Below are positions 23,715-33,073 of a DNA stretch of 59,649 nt, in pieces. Numbering within the stretch: position 1 is the stretch's first letter; each line of letters starts with the position of its first letter. The position numbers were made by a program, and so were the translations under genes. The notes under the pieces were generated by a model that was not told the DNA's origin, did no database searches, and saw only the letters and a program-made list of their open reading frames with translations. Origin of the DNA: an uncultured Clostridia bacterium. GTDB taxonomy: Bacteria > Bacillota > Clostridia > Monoglobales > Monoglobaceae. Where the stretch lies: contig CAKSFQ010000013.1 of NCBI GenBank assembly GCA_934454115.1, forward strand, positions 1 to 59,649. The letters are read 5' to 3'.

Positions 23715-25091
23715 CTACTTACCCAAATAACTAAAGTGCATATGATCCACCGTACCGCTCACCCAGGCATTGCCGCCCCAAAGCCAGCCGTACTTGGCAA
23801 AGGTCTGCACCACGATTCCGTCCTGCGGGAAGGAATACGGCGAATTTGCCGGGTCATAAAAGCTGCCGACTACGGTACCGCTTGCGTATACGCAGTAGTT
23901 TTCGTTATAGTTCAGGTCAATCGCCGTTCCGTAGTTATGATCGGAATACGTACCGCTGGACATCGCGCTGCGCCACGCGTACGCGTTAACGTCCTTGAGC
24001 GGCGCTTTGACCGGCGCATGATAAATCTCATTAAAGATGGCGATGACATCGTCTTTCAGCACACTGTTAATCCGGAAGGTCAGCGTAGACGGCACCATCT
24101 CATTATTGGCGCCAAGCTTCCAGACATCCACCGTGACCTCGCTCATATGCGCGTCGGCCTCTGCCGCGCTGCTATACTTTGCGCCATCGCCGAAGATGCG
24201 CGCCTCTTTTTCTGCTGCCTCGCCGGAGGCGATCGTCTCAGAATAGGTTTTCAGTCGGTACCTTCCGTTCTCGTCCTCGGCCTGGAGCGGCGTCCCGCTG
24301 GGTGCGGTGCCGCTGCTGCCGCCGGGCGCCGCCATAAGCGCCGCATCCGGGTTGCCGGCATTGGCAAGCGCTACGGTCGCGCCGCTGTCCATGGTAATGG
24401 TCTTTACCAGTGTTAAAATACTGTTCCCCTTTGCGTCACGGGTCTGGCGCAGCGTGGTTTTGATGTTTCCGTTTAAGTCACGGCCGTAACGGATAAAGCA
24501 GCGGTATGCGATGATTGCCGCCTCTTCTCTGGTGACCTGATCGTTTGGACGGAAGCTGCCGTCCTCGTCCCCGGCCATCAGATTATTATCCAGCATAAAC
24601 GCCACATGGTTTCTTGCCCAGTCGGCAATGTCCCGCGCATCCGTCACCTCGGCAAAAACATTTTCCGACGGGAAATACGGTCCCAAAACGCCGGCGGAAT
24701 CCAAAAGGCTTGTCATAATTTTACAAAGCTCCTGCCGCGTCAGCGTCCCCCGCGGGAAGAAGTGCCCCTCACCGTCGCCGCTGACAAGACCTGCATAGAA
24801 CGCCATATTCGGGAACGGGTCCTGCGTATCGGTAAACGGGTTTTTGGAATGGGTTGACACATTCTCCGCCGTGATGGTGGCATACAGGTTGACGGCCACA
24901 TTGACAAAGTCGCCTCTGGAGATTGCGCCCTGATAAGATTTAGTTGCATATTCCTCCGAGATAATGCTGAGCCGCATCGCACCCGATACCGCATCGGCAG
25001 CCCAAAAGCTTGGGTCATAAGCAAATACACGCAAAAACGGGCTGCCCAATAATATCATCACAGTCAGGATACCTGCCAGTGTTCGTTTCAT
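23715..25091 (-). CDS. S-layer-homology protein with M15 peptidase domain
   Basis: 458 residues. Signal peptide LAGILTVMILLGSPFLRVFA. Two to three SLH repeats at about residues 30-215 (FYAGLVSGDGEGHFFPRGTL, FRPNDQVTREEAAIIAYR) attach the protein to cell-wall polymers. A Gly/Ala/Ser-rich linker follows. The last 110 residues are an M15 (VanY-like) D-Ala-D-Ala carboxypeptidase or LD-peptidase domain: SDHNYGTAIDLN holds two zinc ligands, and VDHMHF near the C-terminus holds the third. Cuts peptidoglycan stem peptides at the cell surface. Same strand as the A2M gene but has its own terminator and promoter. Confidence 0.9.
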   Translation of the reverse strand: MKRTLAGILTVMILLGSPFLRVFAYDPSFWAADAVSGAMRLSIISEEYATKSYQGAISRGDFVNVAVNLYATITAENVSTHSKNPFTDTQDPFPNMAFYAGLVSGDGEGHFFPRGTLTRQELCKIMTSLLDSAGVLGPYFPSENVFAEVTDARDIADWARNHVAFMLDNNLMAGDEDGSFRPNDQVTREEAAIIAYRCFIRYGRDLNGNIKTTLRQTRDAKGNSILTLVKTITMDSGATVALANAGNPDAALMAAPGGSSGTAPSGTPLQAEDENGRYRLKTYSETIASGEAAEKEARIFGDGAKYSSAAEADAHMSEVTVDVWKLGANNEMVPSTLTFRINSVLKDDVIAIFNEIYHAPVKAPLKDVNAYAWRSAMSSGTYSDHNYGTAIDLNYNENYCVYASGTVVGSFYDPANSPYSFPQDGIVVQTFAKYGWLWGGNAWVSGTVDHMHFSYLGK

Positions 25092-25149
25092 GAAAAATCA
25101 CCTCAAATTGATATTGATCGCTTTAACCTGATGTTAGCAATTCGTTATC

Positions 25150-25178
25150 ATTCTACCACAGTTTTAAAAAAATTTCAA
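25150..25178 (-). promoter_or_regulatory. Promoter of the SLH-M15 gene
   Basis: Minus strand TTGAAA (25178-25173), 17-base spacer, TAGAAT (25155-25150). Start near 25143, about 50 bases before the ATG. Confidence 0.6.
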
Positions 25179-25249
25179 CTTTTTAGGCGTTTTTTTATAA
25201 AATCGTAAAAAAGGCGGAGAAAAACCCAAAAACTTTGTAACAGAAACAA

Positions 25250-25278
25250 TTGATAATTTTTCCGCTCCGTGCTACAAT
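25250..25278 (+). promoter_or_regulatory. Promoter of the ABC exporter operon
   Basis: TTGATA (25250-25255), 17-base spacer, TACAAT (25273-25278), 39 bases before the ATG at 25317. Confidence 0.65.
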
Positions 25279-25316
25279 AGGAATATATGGAAATTGTTTG
25301 AGAACGGAGCGTGCTT

Positions 25317-27056
25317 ATGATCAAAAAACTCTTGCCTTATCTTTGGGACTACAAAAAAGAAAGCCTGCTCGGCCCTCTGTTTAAGCTTTTGGAGGCATGC
25401 TTCGAATTGATAGTGCCGCTGATTATGGCGTCCATCATCGATGTGGGAATCCAAAATCACGATAGGTTTTACATCGCAAAAATGGGTGTTGTTTTGGTGC
25501 TTCTCGGTATTTTGGGACTCATCAGCGCGCTGACGGCACAATACTTTGCCGCAAAGGCCGCCTACGGATTCGGGACGGCGCTGCGCCGGGATATGTTTGC
25601 GCATTGCAACCGCCTTTCTTTTACCGAGCTGGACCAGCTTGGCACCGCCGGGCTGATTACCCGGATCACCGGGGACATCAACCAGGCACAGTCCGGCGTG
25701 AATATGCTGCTGCGCCTGTTTATGCGCTCCCCGTTTCTGGTGATCGGCGCATTGATTATGGCGTTTCGCATTAACACTCAAATCGCCTGGATCTTTGCCG
25801 CGGCCGTTCCGGTTTTAAGTCTGGTAATCTATGGCATTATGGCCTTTAGTATGCCCATTTATAAAAAGGGACAAAGGCAATTGGACCGGCTGTCCCTCAT
25901 CACACGGGAAAATCTTTTGGGTGTTCGGGTGATTCGCGCCTTTTCGCGGCAGACGGACGAGAATCGGGCGTTTATCGAATCCTCGGAGGGCATGCGGCGC
26001 TTTCAGCTGCGCGCCGGCCGCATCTCCGCGCTGATGAACCCTTTAACCTATGTTCTGGTAAATGTTTGTATTATACTGATTTTGCAGCAGGGCGCAAAAA
26101 TGACAAATATCGGCGACCTGACTCAGGGCGAGGTCATTGCGCTGGTTAATTACATGACGCAGATCCTCCTTGCGCTGATCGTGCTGGCACAGCTGATTGT
26201 CACCCTGACCCGTGCCGCCGCCTCAGCCGTGCGGATTTGTGAGGTGTTTGCGGTTCAGCCGTCCATGGACGACCATGAAAATCAGCGGCAGACGCCGGTT
26301 TTGGGCGCGCCGAAGGTACAGTTTGAAAACGTTAGCTTTTCCTACGGAAAGGCGCAGGAGGACGCGTTGTCCGGCATTGACTTTTCCGTCCGCCCCGGCG
26401 AAACCATCGGTATTATCGGCGGCACCGGCGCCGGAAAATCCACGCTGGTTCATCTTCTGCCGCGGTTTTATGATGTCGGCACGGGTCGAATTTTGCTTGA
26501 CGGCATCGACGTGCGCCGCTACCCGTTTTGGCAGCTGCGCAGCAAAATCGGAATGGTGCCGCAAAAGGCGGTTCTGTTTCGCGGCACTATCCGCGAAAAC
26601 ATGCAGTGGCGCAAAAAGGACGCCACCGATGAAGAGATTTACCGCGCACTGAAAATTGCGCAGGCGGACGAGGTCGTCCGCCTGAAGGAAGGCGGTCTTG
26701 ACGCCATGGTCAGTCAGGGTGGCAAGAACTTTTCCGGCGGCCAGCGGCAGCGGCTTACCATCGCCCGCGCATTGGTCGGGAATCCCGAAATTTTAATTCT
26801 GGACGACAGCGCCTCTGCCCTTGACTACGCCACGGACGCGCGTTTAAGAGCCGCGTTATCGAAAGAAACCAAAGGCATGACGGTCTTTTTGGTCTCGCAA
26901 CGCGCCGCCTCGCTGATGAATGCCGACCGCATTTTGGTTTTGGACGACGGCAAACCGGTGGGGCTTGGCAAGCACGCTGAGCTGTTTGACACCTGTGAGG
27001 TTTACCGTGAAATTTGTCTCTCTCAATTATCGGAAGAGGAGGTTCGCCGCGCATGA
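25317..27056 (+). CDS. ABC exporter half-transporter with degenerate ATP site
   Basis: 579 residues from ATG 25317 (CGGAGC at 6 bases); GTG 25311 is less likely. Six-helix type I exporter membrane domain (residues 1-310), then the nucleotide-binding domain: Walker A GGTGAGKST (about 368), signature FSGGQRQRLTIARAL (about 472), Walker B ILILDDSASALD, where the catalytic Glu is Asp. That makes its own site catalytically weak, as in the BmrC/TM287 type of heterodimer. The stop overlaps the next start (ATGA), so the partner is the next gene. Exports drugs, lipids or peptides; substrate unknown. Confidence 0.9.
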   Translation: MIKKLLPYLWDYKKESLLGPLFKLLEACFELIVPLIMASIIDVGIQNHDRFYIAKMGVVLVLLGILGLISALTAQYFAAKAAYGFGTALRRDMFAHCNRLSFTELDQLGTAGLITRITGDINQAQSGVNMLLRLFMRSPFLVIGALIMAFRINTQIAWIFAAAVPVLSLVIYGIMAFSMPIYKKGQRQLDRLSLITRENLLGVRVIRAFSRQTDENRAFIESSEGMRRFQLRAGRISALMNPLTYVLVNVCIILILQQGAKMTNIGDLTQGEVIALVNYMTQILLALIVLAQLIVTLTRAAASAVRICEVFAVQPSMDDHENQRQTPVLGAPKVQFENVSFSYGKAQEDALSGIDFSVRPGETIGIIGGTGAGKSTLVHLLPRFYDVGTGRILLDGIDVRRYPFWQLRSKIGMVPQKAVLFRGTIRENMQWRKKDATDEEIYRALKIAQADEVVRLKEGGLDAMVSQGGKNFSGGQRQRLTIARALVGNPEILILDDSASALDYATDARLRAALSKETKGMTVFLVSQRAASLMNADRILVLDDGKPVGLGKHAELFDTCEVYREICLSQLSEEEVRRA

Positions 27057-28810
27057 TTGATACAGAAAAAAAGGAACAGCGACAGACCGTCAAACGGGTA
27101 CTGCGTCTGCTGCGACCCTACATGGGAAGGCTGATTTTGTCCCTTTCTCTGGCGGCGGTCACTGTATTTTTTACCCTGTACGTCCCGGTGCTGACCGGCC
27201 ATGCGGTGGATCTGATTATCGGCCCCGGCAAGGTTGACTTTTTGGGACTTGGCCCGATTTTGCTGCGCATCGGCATCGCCGCCGTATTGACTGCGCTGGC
27301 GCAGTGGCTGATGACTCTGGTGCATAACCGCATCGCCTATGACGTTGTCCACGAGATGCGGACGCTTGCCTTTTGCAAACTGCAAAAGCTCCCCTTTTCT
27401 TATTTAGACAATCACCAGACCGGGGATATGATCAGCCGCATCACCACTGATGTCGATCAGTTTTCCGACGGACTGCTGATGGGCTTTTCACAGTTGTTTA
27501 CCGGCGTGATTACCATCTTCGGTACACTCTGGTTTATGTTCTCGGTCAACATCTGGATTTCGCTTGCCGTGGTGCTGATTACACCGCTCTCTTTGTTTGT
27601 TGCCTCCTCCATCGCGCGCCATACCTTTCACATGTTCGGCCGTCAGTCCGAGGTACGCGGCGAAATGACCTCTCTGGTAGAAGAAATGGTGGGCAACGCA
27701 AAAATTGTCAAGGCGTTTGGCTATGAGAAAACCGCCGAAGAACGCATGGAGGAAGTCAACCAGCAGCTGCGCAAATACGGGCAAAAGGCCGTGTTTTATT
27801 CCTCGCTGACCAACCCCAGCACCCGTTTTGTAAACGGGCTGGTCTATGCGGCCGTCGGCGTTGTCGGCGCCTTTGCGGCAGTCAGCGGACGGCTTTCTGT
27901 CGGTCAGCTTTCCTGCTTTTTGACCTACGCCAACCAATACACCAAGCCGTTTAATGAAATTTCCGGCGTGGTGACGGAGCTGCAAAACGCACTGGCCTCG
28001 GCGCGGCGCGTGTTTGCGCTGATCGATGCGGAGCCGGAAATTCCGGACGCCGCCGATGCCTATATTTTGACCGACCCGGACGGCAGCGTCTCGCTCTCTG
28101 ACGTCTCCTTTTCTTATCGAAAATCGCAGCCGCTGATCGAGGACTTTAATCTTTCGGTCATAAAGGGTCAGCGGATTGCAATCGTGGGGCCGACCGGCTG
28201 CGGCAAGACAACTCTGATTAACCTTTTAATGCGGTTTTATGACGTTGACCGCGGCGAAATTTGCGTCAGTCATATCCCCATCAAAACCATGACAAGGGAG
28301 AGTCTGCGTAAAAGCTACGGCATGGTTTTACAGGACACCTGGCTGAAAACCGGCACCATCCGCGACAACATCGCGTACGGCCGCCCGGACGCCTCCTTGG
28401 ACGAGGTGGTTGCCGCCGCCAAGGCCGTGCACGCGCACCCGTTTATCATGCGGCTGCCGGACGGATATGATACCGTGATTTCGGAGAGCGGTGAAAACAT
28501 CTCACAGGGGCAAAAGCAGCTGCTTTGCATTGCGCGCGTGATGCTTTGCCTGCCGCAGATGCTGATTTTGGACGAGGCGACCTCTTCCATTGATACCCGT
28601 ACCGAAATCCGGATTCAGCGTGCCTTTCATAAAATGATGGAGGGGCGCACCAGCTTTATTGTTGCACACCGTCTTTCCACCATTCAGGAGGCCGATGTGA
28701 TTTTGGTAATGAAGGACGGACATATTATTGAACAGGGTGATCACCAATTTCTGCTCCAAAAAGGCGGCTTTTATGCACAGCTTTATCAAAGCCAGTTTGC
28801 ACGCTTCTGA
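27053..28810 (+). CDS. ABC exporter half-transporter with canonical ATP site
   Basis: 585 residues from ATG 27053, which overlaps the previous stop; GAGGAGG upstream. Longer N-terminal cytoplasmic tail, six membrane helices, then Walker A GPTGCGKTT (about 379), signature ISQGQKQLLCIARVM with Gln for the usual Gly, and Walker B LILDEATSSID with the catalytic Glu. It complements the degenerate partner: one full and one degenerate site per heterodimer. Plasma-membrane multidrug-type exporter. Confidence 0.92.
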   Translation: MIDTEKKEQRQTVKRVLRLLRPYMGRLILSLSLAAVTVFFTLYVPVLTGHAVDLIIGPGKVDFLGLGPILLRIGIAAVLTALAQWLMTLVHNRIAYDVVHEMRTLAFCKLQKLPFSYLDNHQTGDMISRITTDVDQFSDGLLMGFSQLFTGVITIFGTLWFMFSVNIWISLAVVLITPLSLFVASSIARHTFHMFGRQSEVRGEMTSLVEEMVGNAKIVKAFGYEKTAEERMEEVNQQLRKYGQKAVFYSSLTNPSTRFVNGLVYAAVGVVGAFAAVSGRLSVGQLSCFLTYANQYTKPFNEISGVVTELQNALASARRVFALIDAEPEIPDAADAYILTDPDGSVSLSDVSFSYRKSQPLIEDFNLSVIKGQRIAIVGPTGCGKTTLINLLMRFYDVDRGEICVSHIPIKTMTRESLRKSYGMVLQDTWLKTGTIRDNIAYGRPDASLDEVVAAAKAVHAHPFIMRLPDGYDTVISESGENISQGQKQLLCIARVMLCLPQMLILDEATSSIDTRTEIRIQRAFHKMMEGRTSFIVAHRLSTIQEADVILVMKDGHIIEQGDHQFLLQKGGFYAQLYQSQFARF

Positions 28811-28881
28811 CAAAAAACGGTATAGATATCGGTATTCCGTACACAATAGAGACAGATATTTTTGTGACGGAGGTCATGTTT

Positions 28882-30309
28882 ATGACAGAGCAGCAAAAAG
28901 ATGTAAAAAAAATTACCTGGTACACCCTCTCGCTGATGGCGTTTTCCACCGTCTGGGGCTTTGGCAATGTCATCAACGGCTTTGCCGCCTATCACGGGCT
29001 GCGTTCGATCGTGCCATGGATCCTGGTGTTTCTCTTTTACTTTATCCCCTATGCCCTGATGGTCGGTGAGCTCGGCTCTGCCTTTCGGCACACGGCCGGC
29101 GGCGTGAGCGCGTGGATTCATGAAACGATTGGCCCCAAGATGGCGTTTTATGCCGGATGGACTTACTGGATCGTTCACATGCCCTATATCTCGCAAAAAC
29201 CCACGACCGCCCTCATTGCGGCCGGCTGGATTTTGTTTGGAGACGGTCGGGTCAGCGAGCTTCCGACCGTGGCGCTGCAGCTTGGCGGACTGGCAATCTT
29301 TCTGCTTGCGCTTTTTCTCGCAAGCCGCGGCGTATCCTGGATCAAGAGAATTTCTTCGATTGCCGGCAGCGCCATGTTTTTGATGTCCATTCTCTTTATC
29401 CTGCTGATGCTGGCCGCACCGGCGATTCGCCCGGCGGCACCGCAGCTCCACAAAACCGCGCTGCGGCTTTCTGACTTTCTGCCGCAGTTTCAGCCGTCCT
29501 TCTTTTTGAATCTGTCTATCCTGATTCTGGCCGTGGGCGGCTGCGAAAAAATCTCGCCCTATGTCAACAAGATGCAGGATCCGGCGAGGGGCTTTCCCAG
29601 AGGGATGATTATCCTCGCCATCATGGTGATGACTTGCGCGATCCTGGGCACAATTGCGCTTGGTATGCTGGTGGATTCTTCTGCCATACCGGCCGATTTT
29701 ATGACAAACGGCGCCTATTTCGCCTTTCAGTCCGTCGGCAGAATCTACGGCGTTGGAAACGCCCTGATGCTCCTTTATGCCATTGCATTTTTTATCGGGC
29801 AGATATCGGTCATTATCCTCTCAATTGACGCACCGCTTCGTATGCTCTTAGACAGTGCGGACGAACAGTATATCCCCAAAGCTCTGCTGCAGAAGAACCG
29901 GCGCGGCGTCTACCAGAACGGCTACCTGCTCATCGCCGTCATTGTCGGCATTTTAATCCTGCTCCCGGCCTTTGGAATCGGCAGCATCAACGAGATCGTC
30001 AAGTATCTGATCCGTTTAAATGCCATTTGTATGCCGCTGCGGTATCTATGGGTCTTTGCCGCCTATATCGCCATGCGAAGGGCAAAGGCACATTATAACC
30101 CCTCTTACCGCTTTGTCAAAAACCGGCATCTCGGCACGGCGGCCGGCATCTGGTGCTTTGCGCTGACTGCCGTCTCCTGCGCCGGCGGTATTTTTAACGC
30201 CGACTCTGCTTTTCAGCTAATCATGAATCTAGTGACACCCTTTGTACTCTTAGGGCTTGGCCTGCTGCTTCCCTTTCTGGCCGCCCTGCAGCGCGCAAAG
30301 AAAAAATAA
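28882..30309 (+). CDS. APC-superfamily amino acid transporter, YjeM-like
   Basis: 475 residues from ATG 28882, placed 8 bases after GGAGG; GTG 28864 would sit upstream of that site. About 12 membrane helices. The start (SLMAFSTVWGFGNVINGFAA) and helix text with VGELGSAFRHTAGGVSAWIH are those of APC amino-acid permeases and glutamate/GABA-type antiporters. Substrate not predictable. Followed 13 bases later by an aminopeptidase gene, so peptide or amino acid use is a plausible shared theme. Confidence 0.88.
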   Translation: MTEQQKDVKKITWYTLSLMAFSTVWGFGNVINGFAAYHGLRSIVPWILVFLFYFIPYALMVGELGSAFRHTAGGVSAWIHETIGPKMAFYAGWTYWIVHMPYISQKPTTALIAAGWILFGDGRVSELPTVALQLGGLAIFLLALFLASRGVSWIKRISSIAGSAMFLMSILFILLMLAAPAIRPAAPQLHKTALRLSDFLPQFQPSFFLNLSILILAVGGCEKISPYVNKMQDPARGFPRGMIILAIMVMTCAILGTIALGMLVDSSAIPADFMTNGAYFAFQSVGRIYGVGNALMLLYAIAFFIGQISVIILSIDAPLRMLLDSADEQYIPKALLQKNRRGVYQNGYLLIAVIVGILILLPAFGIGSINEIVKYLIRLNAICMPLRYLWVFAAYIAMRRAKAHYNPSYRFVKNRHLGTAAGIWCFALTAVSCAGGIFNADSAFQLIMNLVTPFVLLGLGLLLPFLAALQRAKKK

Positions 30310-30322
30310 AGGAGGAATCCGC

Positions 30323-31639
30323 ATGAAATCGGAAACCGCAAAAGAATTGCTTCGTTTTATCAAACATTGTCCCAGCAGCTTTCACACGGTAAAAACCGTC
30401 TCCGACCTGCTCGTTGAGAACGGCTACACCAAGCTTTCGGAAAGCACGCCATGGACGCTCTGGGCGGGCGGCAAATACTTTGTCACCCGCAACCATTCAT
30501 CCGTCATCGCCTTTCAGATTCCGTACCGGGATTTTTCCGCCTTTCTGATGACGGCCAGCCACAGTGAATCTCCGGCATTTAAAATAAAACCCGACCCGGA
30601 AATGCCGGTCAGGAATTACTACGTCAAGCTGAACACCGAAAAATACGGCGGCATGCTCTACACCACCTGGCTGGATCGGCCGCTCTCGGTCGCAGGGCGC
30701 ATTGTTGTCAAAACCGCAGACGGGATCGAAACCAAACTGGTGGACATCGACCGCGATTTACTGATGATTCCGAATCTTGCAATTCATATGTGTCGCAGCG
30801 TCAACGAGGGCATTGCACTGAATCCGCAAACCGACCTTTTACCGCTGTTTGGCGGCAGTGATGCCGCCGGCTCGTTCCGGCCGATGATTGCGGACGCGGC
30901 CGGCGTGAAACCCGAGCAAATTTTGGGCTCTGACCTGTTTTTGTACTGCCGCACGCCCGGCAGTATCTGGGGCAGCCAAAAGGAATTTTTATCCGCGCCG
31001 CGGCTGGACGATCTGGAATGCGTTTTTGCAACACTGAAGGGATTTCTCGCTGCAAAGTGCAGCAATGCCGCGCCGGTTTTCTGCGTTTTTGATAATGAGG
31101 AGGTCGGCTCCGGCACCAAGCAGGGCGCAAAATCCACCTTTCTGGCAGACACCCTGTACCGTATCTGCCATGGAATGAACCGGGATTATGAAGATTATCT
31201 CCGCACCCTCGCGTCCAGCTTTATGCTCTCGGCCGACAACGGGCACGCCGTGCACCCCAATCATTTGGAAAAATCAGACCCCACCCACCAACCCGTTTTA
31301 AACGGCGGTGTTCTTATCAAATACAACGCCAACCAGCGATATACCACCGACGCGGTATCGGAGGCAATCTTTCGGCAAATTTGTAAAAACGCCGATATTC
31401 CGGTGCAAAAGTACGTCAACCGCAGCGATATCCCCGGCGGCTCCACGCTGGGCAACCTCTCCGGCGAAAAGGTTTCTGTCTGCTGCGCCGACATCGGTCT
31501 TGCACAGCTCGCCATGCATTCCGCCTACGAGACCGCCGGTTGTATGGATCTTGGCTATCTCTGCCGTGCGGCGGAGGCGTTTTATCAGACACACCTTCGT
31601 ATGAGCGAGGACGGTGATTGGGAGATTACCGGCGCATAG
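30323..31639 (+). CDS. apeB: M18-family metalloaminopeptidase
   Basis: 438 residues from ATG 30323 with AAGGAGG upstream. The M18 metal-ligand regions are visible: ASHSESPAFK (about residue 77), FDNEEVGSGTKQGAKST (Asp and the Glu-Glu pair near 256), and LSADNGHAVHPN, plus a C-terminal CADIGLAQLAMHS containing a ligand His. Cytoplasmic two-metal aminopeptidase trimming N-terminal acidic or neutral residues from peptides. Same operon as the APC transporter by spacing. Confidence 0.9.
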   Translation: MKSETAKELLRFIKHCPSSFHTVKTVSDLLVENGYTKLSESTPWTLWAGGKYFVTRNHSSVIAFQIPYRDFSAFLMTASHSESPAFKIKPDPEMPVRNYYVKLNTEKYGGMLYTTWLDRPLSVAGRIVVKTADGIETKLVDIDRDLLMIPNLAIHMCRSVNEGIALNPQTDLLPLFGGSDAAGSFRPMIADAAGVKPEQILGSDLFLYCRTPGSIWGSQKEFLSAPRLDDLECVFATLKGFLAAKCSNAAPVFCVFDNEEVGSGTKQGAKSTFLADTLYRICHGMNRDYEDYLRTLASSFMLSADNGHAVHPNHLEKSDPTHQPVLNGGVLIKYNANQRYTTDAVSEAIFRQICKNADIPVQKYVNRSDIPGGSTLGNLSGEKVSVCCADIGLAQLAMHSAYETAGCMDLGYLCRAAEAFYQTHLRMSEDGDWEITGA

Positions 31640-31762
31640 CTTTTTTCCGGTTTTCTCCTTCTTTTCTTTGTCATGGGCATAAGAGAATCGAATACATGCG
31701 CCCAATGCTTATTAAATATCCGCTCAGCCGTTCTTTCGGGGCTTGTAAGTCCATAATTTACA
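31640..31762. other. Hairpin-rich spacer after apeB
   Basis: No gene. It contains CTCCTTCTTTTCTTTGTCAT (31655-31674), repeated at 31945-31964, a TGGGCAT/ATGCGCCCA arm pair, and GGCTTGTAA with TTTACAAGCC pairing before the long duplication starts. Confidence 0.5.
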
Positions 31763-31917
31763 AGCCTTCGGCTCGAATTATTTCGCACGCTTCCTCGTGC
31801 GTTTGTCGGCGGTTCTAATCCGCTATATGGTTTGATCTTTCCTCTAGTTTTGCATTACATACGAAAACCCCGCTCACACGTGAGCGGGGTTTTGGAGCTG
31901 CCCAGCGGATTTGAACC
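31763..31917. repeat. 155-bp direct repeat, copy 1 (carries tRNA-Thr 3' end)
   Basis: Identical base for base to 31985-32139. It includes a CGCACG/CGTGCG hairpin, a CCCCGCTCAC/GTGAGCGGGG terminator, and the last 25 bases (31893-31917) of tRNA-Thr, here without the rest of the tRNA. Confidence 0.95.
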
Positions 31918-31984
31918 CTGGATTTTGTGCTTTGCCTCTTGTTCCTCCTTCTTTTCTTTGTCATAAGCACAAAATCCTTCTGCG
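31918..31984. repeat. 67-bp insert between the direct repeats, with 13-bp stem
   Basis: GGATTTTGTGCTT (31920-31932) and AAGCACAAAATCC (31965-31977) form a perfect 13-bp stem with a 32-base pyrimidine-rich loop. The loop contains the 20-mer that also occurs at 31655. Confidence 0.85.
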
Positions 31985-32114
31985 AGCCTTCGGCTCGAAT
32001 TATTTCGCACGCTTCCTCGTGCGTTTGTCGGCGGTTCTAATCCGCTATATGGTTTGATCTTTCCTCTAGTTTTGCATTACATACGAAAACCCCGCTCACA
32101 CGTGAGCGGGGTTT

Positions 32115-32139
<25 letters not shown>
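31985..32139. repeat. 155-bp direct repeat, copy 2 (overlaps functional tRNA-Thr)
   Basis: Second copy of 31763-31917. It ends 25 bases into tRNA-Thr, so the point of divergence lies in the T-arm. Confidence 0.95.
32086..32115 (-). terminator. Terminator of the tRNA-Asp/tRNA-Thr operon
   Basis: CCCCGCTCAC with GTGAGCGGGG (32090-32111) flanked by A and T runs, so it works in both directions. It sits at the tRNA-Thr 3' end. The copy at 31868-31889 can end apeB transcription. Confidence 0.85.
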
Positions 32140-32190
<51 letters not shown>

Positions 32191-32199
32191 ATATAAAAT

Positions 32200-32276
32200 T
32201 GGCGATCCGGATGGGGTTCGAACCCACGACCTCCAGCGTGACAGGCTGGCATTCTAACCAACTGAACTACCGGACC
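32200..32276 (-). tRNA. tRNA-Asp (GTC)
   Basis: 77 bases, encoded CCA, acceptor GGTCCGG/CCGGATC, anticodon stem-loop CCAGC-CTGTCAC-GCTGG (anticodon GTC). First tRNA after the promoter. Confidence 0.96.
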
Positions 32277-32294
32277 ATTTCAAACAGCCAGACC

Positions 32295-32323
32295 ATAATA
32301 CCACAGAATGAACGGCTTGTCAA
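32295..32323 (-). promoter_or_regulatory. Promoter of the tRNA-Asp/tRNA-Thr operon
   Basis: Minus strand TTGACA (32323-32318), 17-base spacer, TATTAT (32300-32295). Confidence 0.8.
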
Positions 32324-32345
32324 TACATAATTTTAATTTTTTTTT

Positions 32346-32495
32346 GCAGACAGGGTCGAAGTGTTTAAATAGAACAAATTTTGCAAAATACAAAGCAAAA
32401 GCAGAGATCGTATCGTGGATGATTACGCATTTCAGCGCAATATTTTCATGAATTTACCTGTCAAAATCATATTATGTTTGAATCCCGTGTGCCTA
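32346..32495 (+). repeat. MITE-like element R2, truncated copy
   Basis: Aligns with the right 152 bases of the R2 element at 47221-47372 (opposite strand), beginning at GCAGACAGGGTC and ending in GTTTGAATCCCGTGTGCCTA, the terminal repeat. The left half with the other terminal repeat is missing. No gene lies in 32324-32617. Confidence 0.75.
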
Positions 32496-32550
32496 ACCGG
32501 CAAAGGAAGAATCAAAATCAACAGGCAACGCTTTTTACAAAAATAAGTTC

Positions 32551-32579
32551 TTGATTTTATGGTTTATCTATGATATACT
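32551..32579 (+). promoter_or_regulatory. Promoter of the first copper-amine-oxidase-N gene
   Basis: TTGATT (32551-32556), 17-base spacer, TATACT (32574-32579), about 39 bases before the ATG. Confidence 0.6.
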
Positions 32580-32617
32580 AAGCCCAAGGAAGATCATAAA
32601 TAAGGAGAATGATTACG

Positions 32618-33073
32618 ATGAAAAAACATCTGATAAGTCTGCTGCTTGGCTGTAGCCTGTTGCTGCCCGCCTTTGGTGCAAGCGCTGCAGCGCAGCAAAT
32701 CACCATTAACGGCAGTGTTGCCGAAATCCCGGCAGAGATGGGTCATATTGAAGAAAGAGACGACCGCACCTTTGTCCCGCTGCGTTTTGTGATGGAGCAT
32801 CTGGGTTACAGCGTCAGCTATAACGAGTTGCAGGAGAGCGCTACCATTACGGACACCAACGGCACAGCATACCTGGTGATGCGGGATTCTCAGCTGTTAT
32901 TCGTGCTGCCGGACACCGGCACGCCGAAGCTTTATACCATGGATACTAAGGCATACATTGATGACGCGGAATCCCGTTTCTATCTGCCGATCCGCTTTTT
33001 GGCGGAGGCCATTGGCTACGATGTCGGCTGGGACGAAGCGACCCAGACGGTCAGCCTTACCATGGCAGAATAA
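32618..33073 (+). CDS. Secreted copper-amine-oxidase-N domain protein 1
   Basis: 151 residues from ATG 32618 (AAGGAG at 10 bases; ATG 32609 is too close to the site). Signal peptide MKKHLISLLLGCSLLLPAFGASA. The rest is one copper-amine-oxidase N-terminal-like domain: RDDRTFVPLRFVMEHLGYSV at the first half-repeat and FYLPIRFLAEAIGYDVGWDE at the second. These domains are common on clostridial surface proteins and have no amine oxidase activity; they likely bind cell wall or peptides. Here nothing else is attached. Confidence 0.85.
   Translation: MKKHLISLLLGCSLLLPAFGASAAAQQITINGSVAEIPAEMGHIEERDDRTFVPLRFVMEHLGYSVSYNELQESATITDTNGTAYLVMRDSQLLFVLPDTGTPKLYTMDTKAYIDDAESRFYLPIRFLAEAIGYDVGWDEATQTVSLTMAE

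Noticed and set aside
25121..25141. Shared AACCTGATRTTAGCAAT with 59551-59568
   Set aside because: Only 17 bases with one mismatch and different surroundings; too short to call a repeat by eye.
27014..27052. Upstream start for the second ABC gene
   Set aside because: It overlaps the first gene by 43 bases in an unlikely way, while ATG 27053 has GAGGAGG and the usual ATGA overlap.
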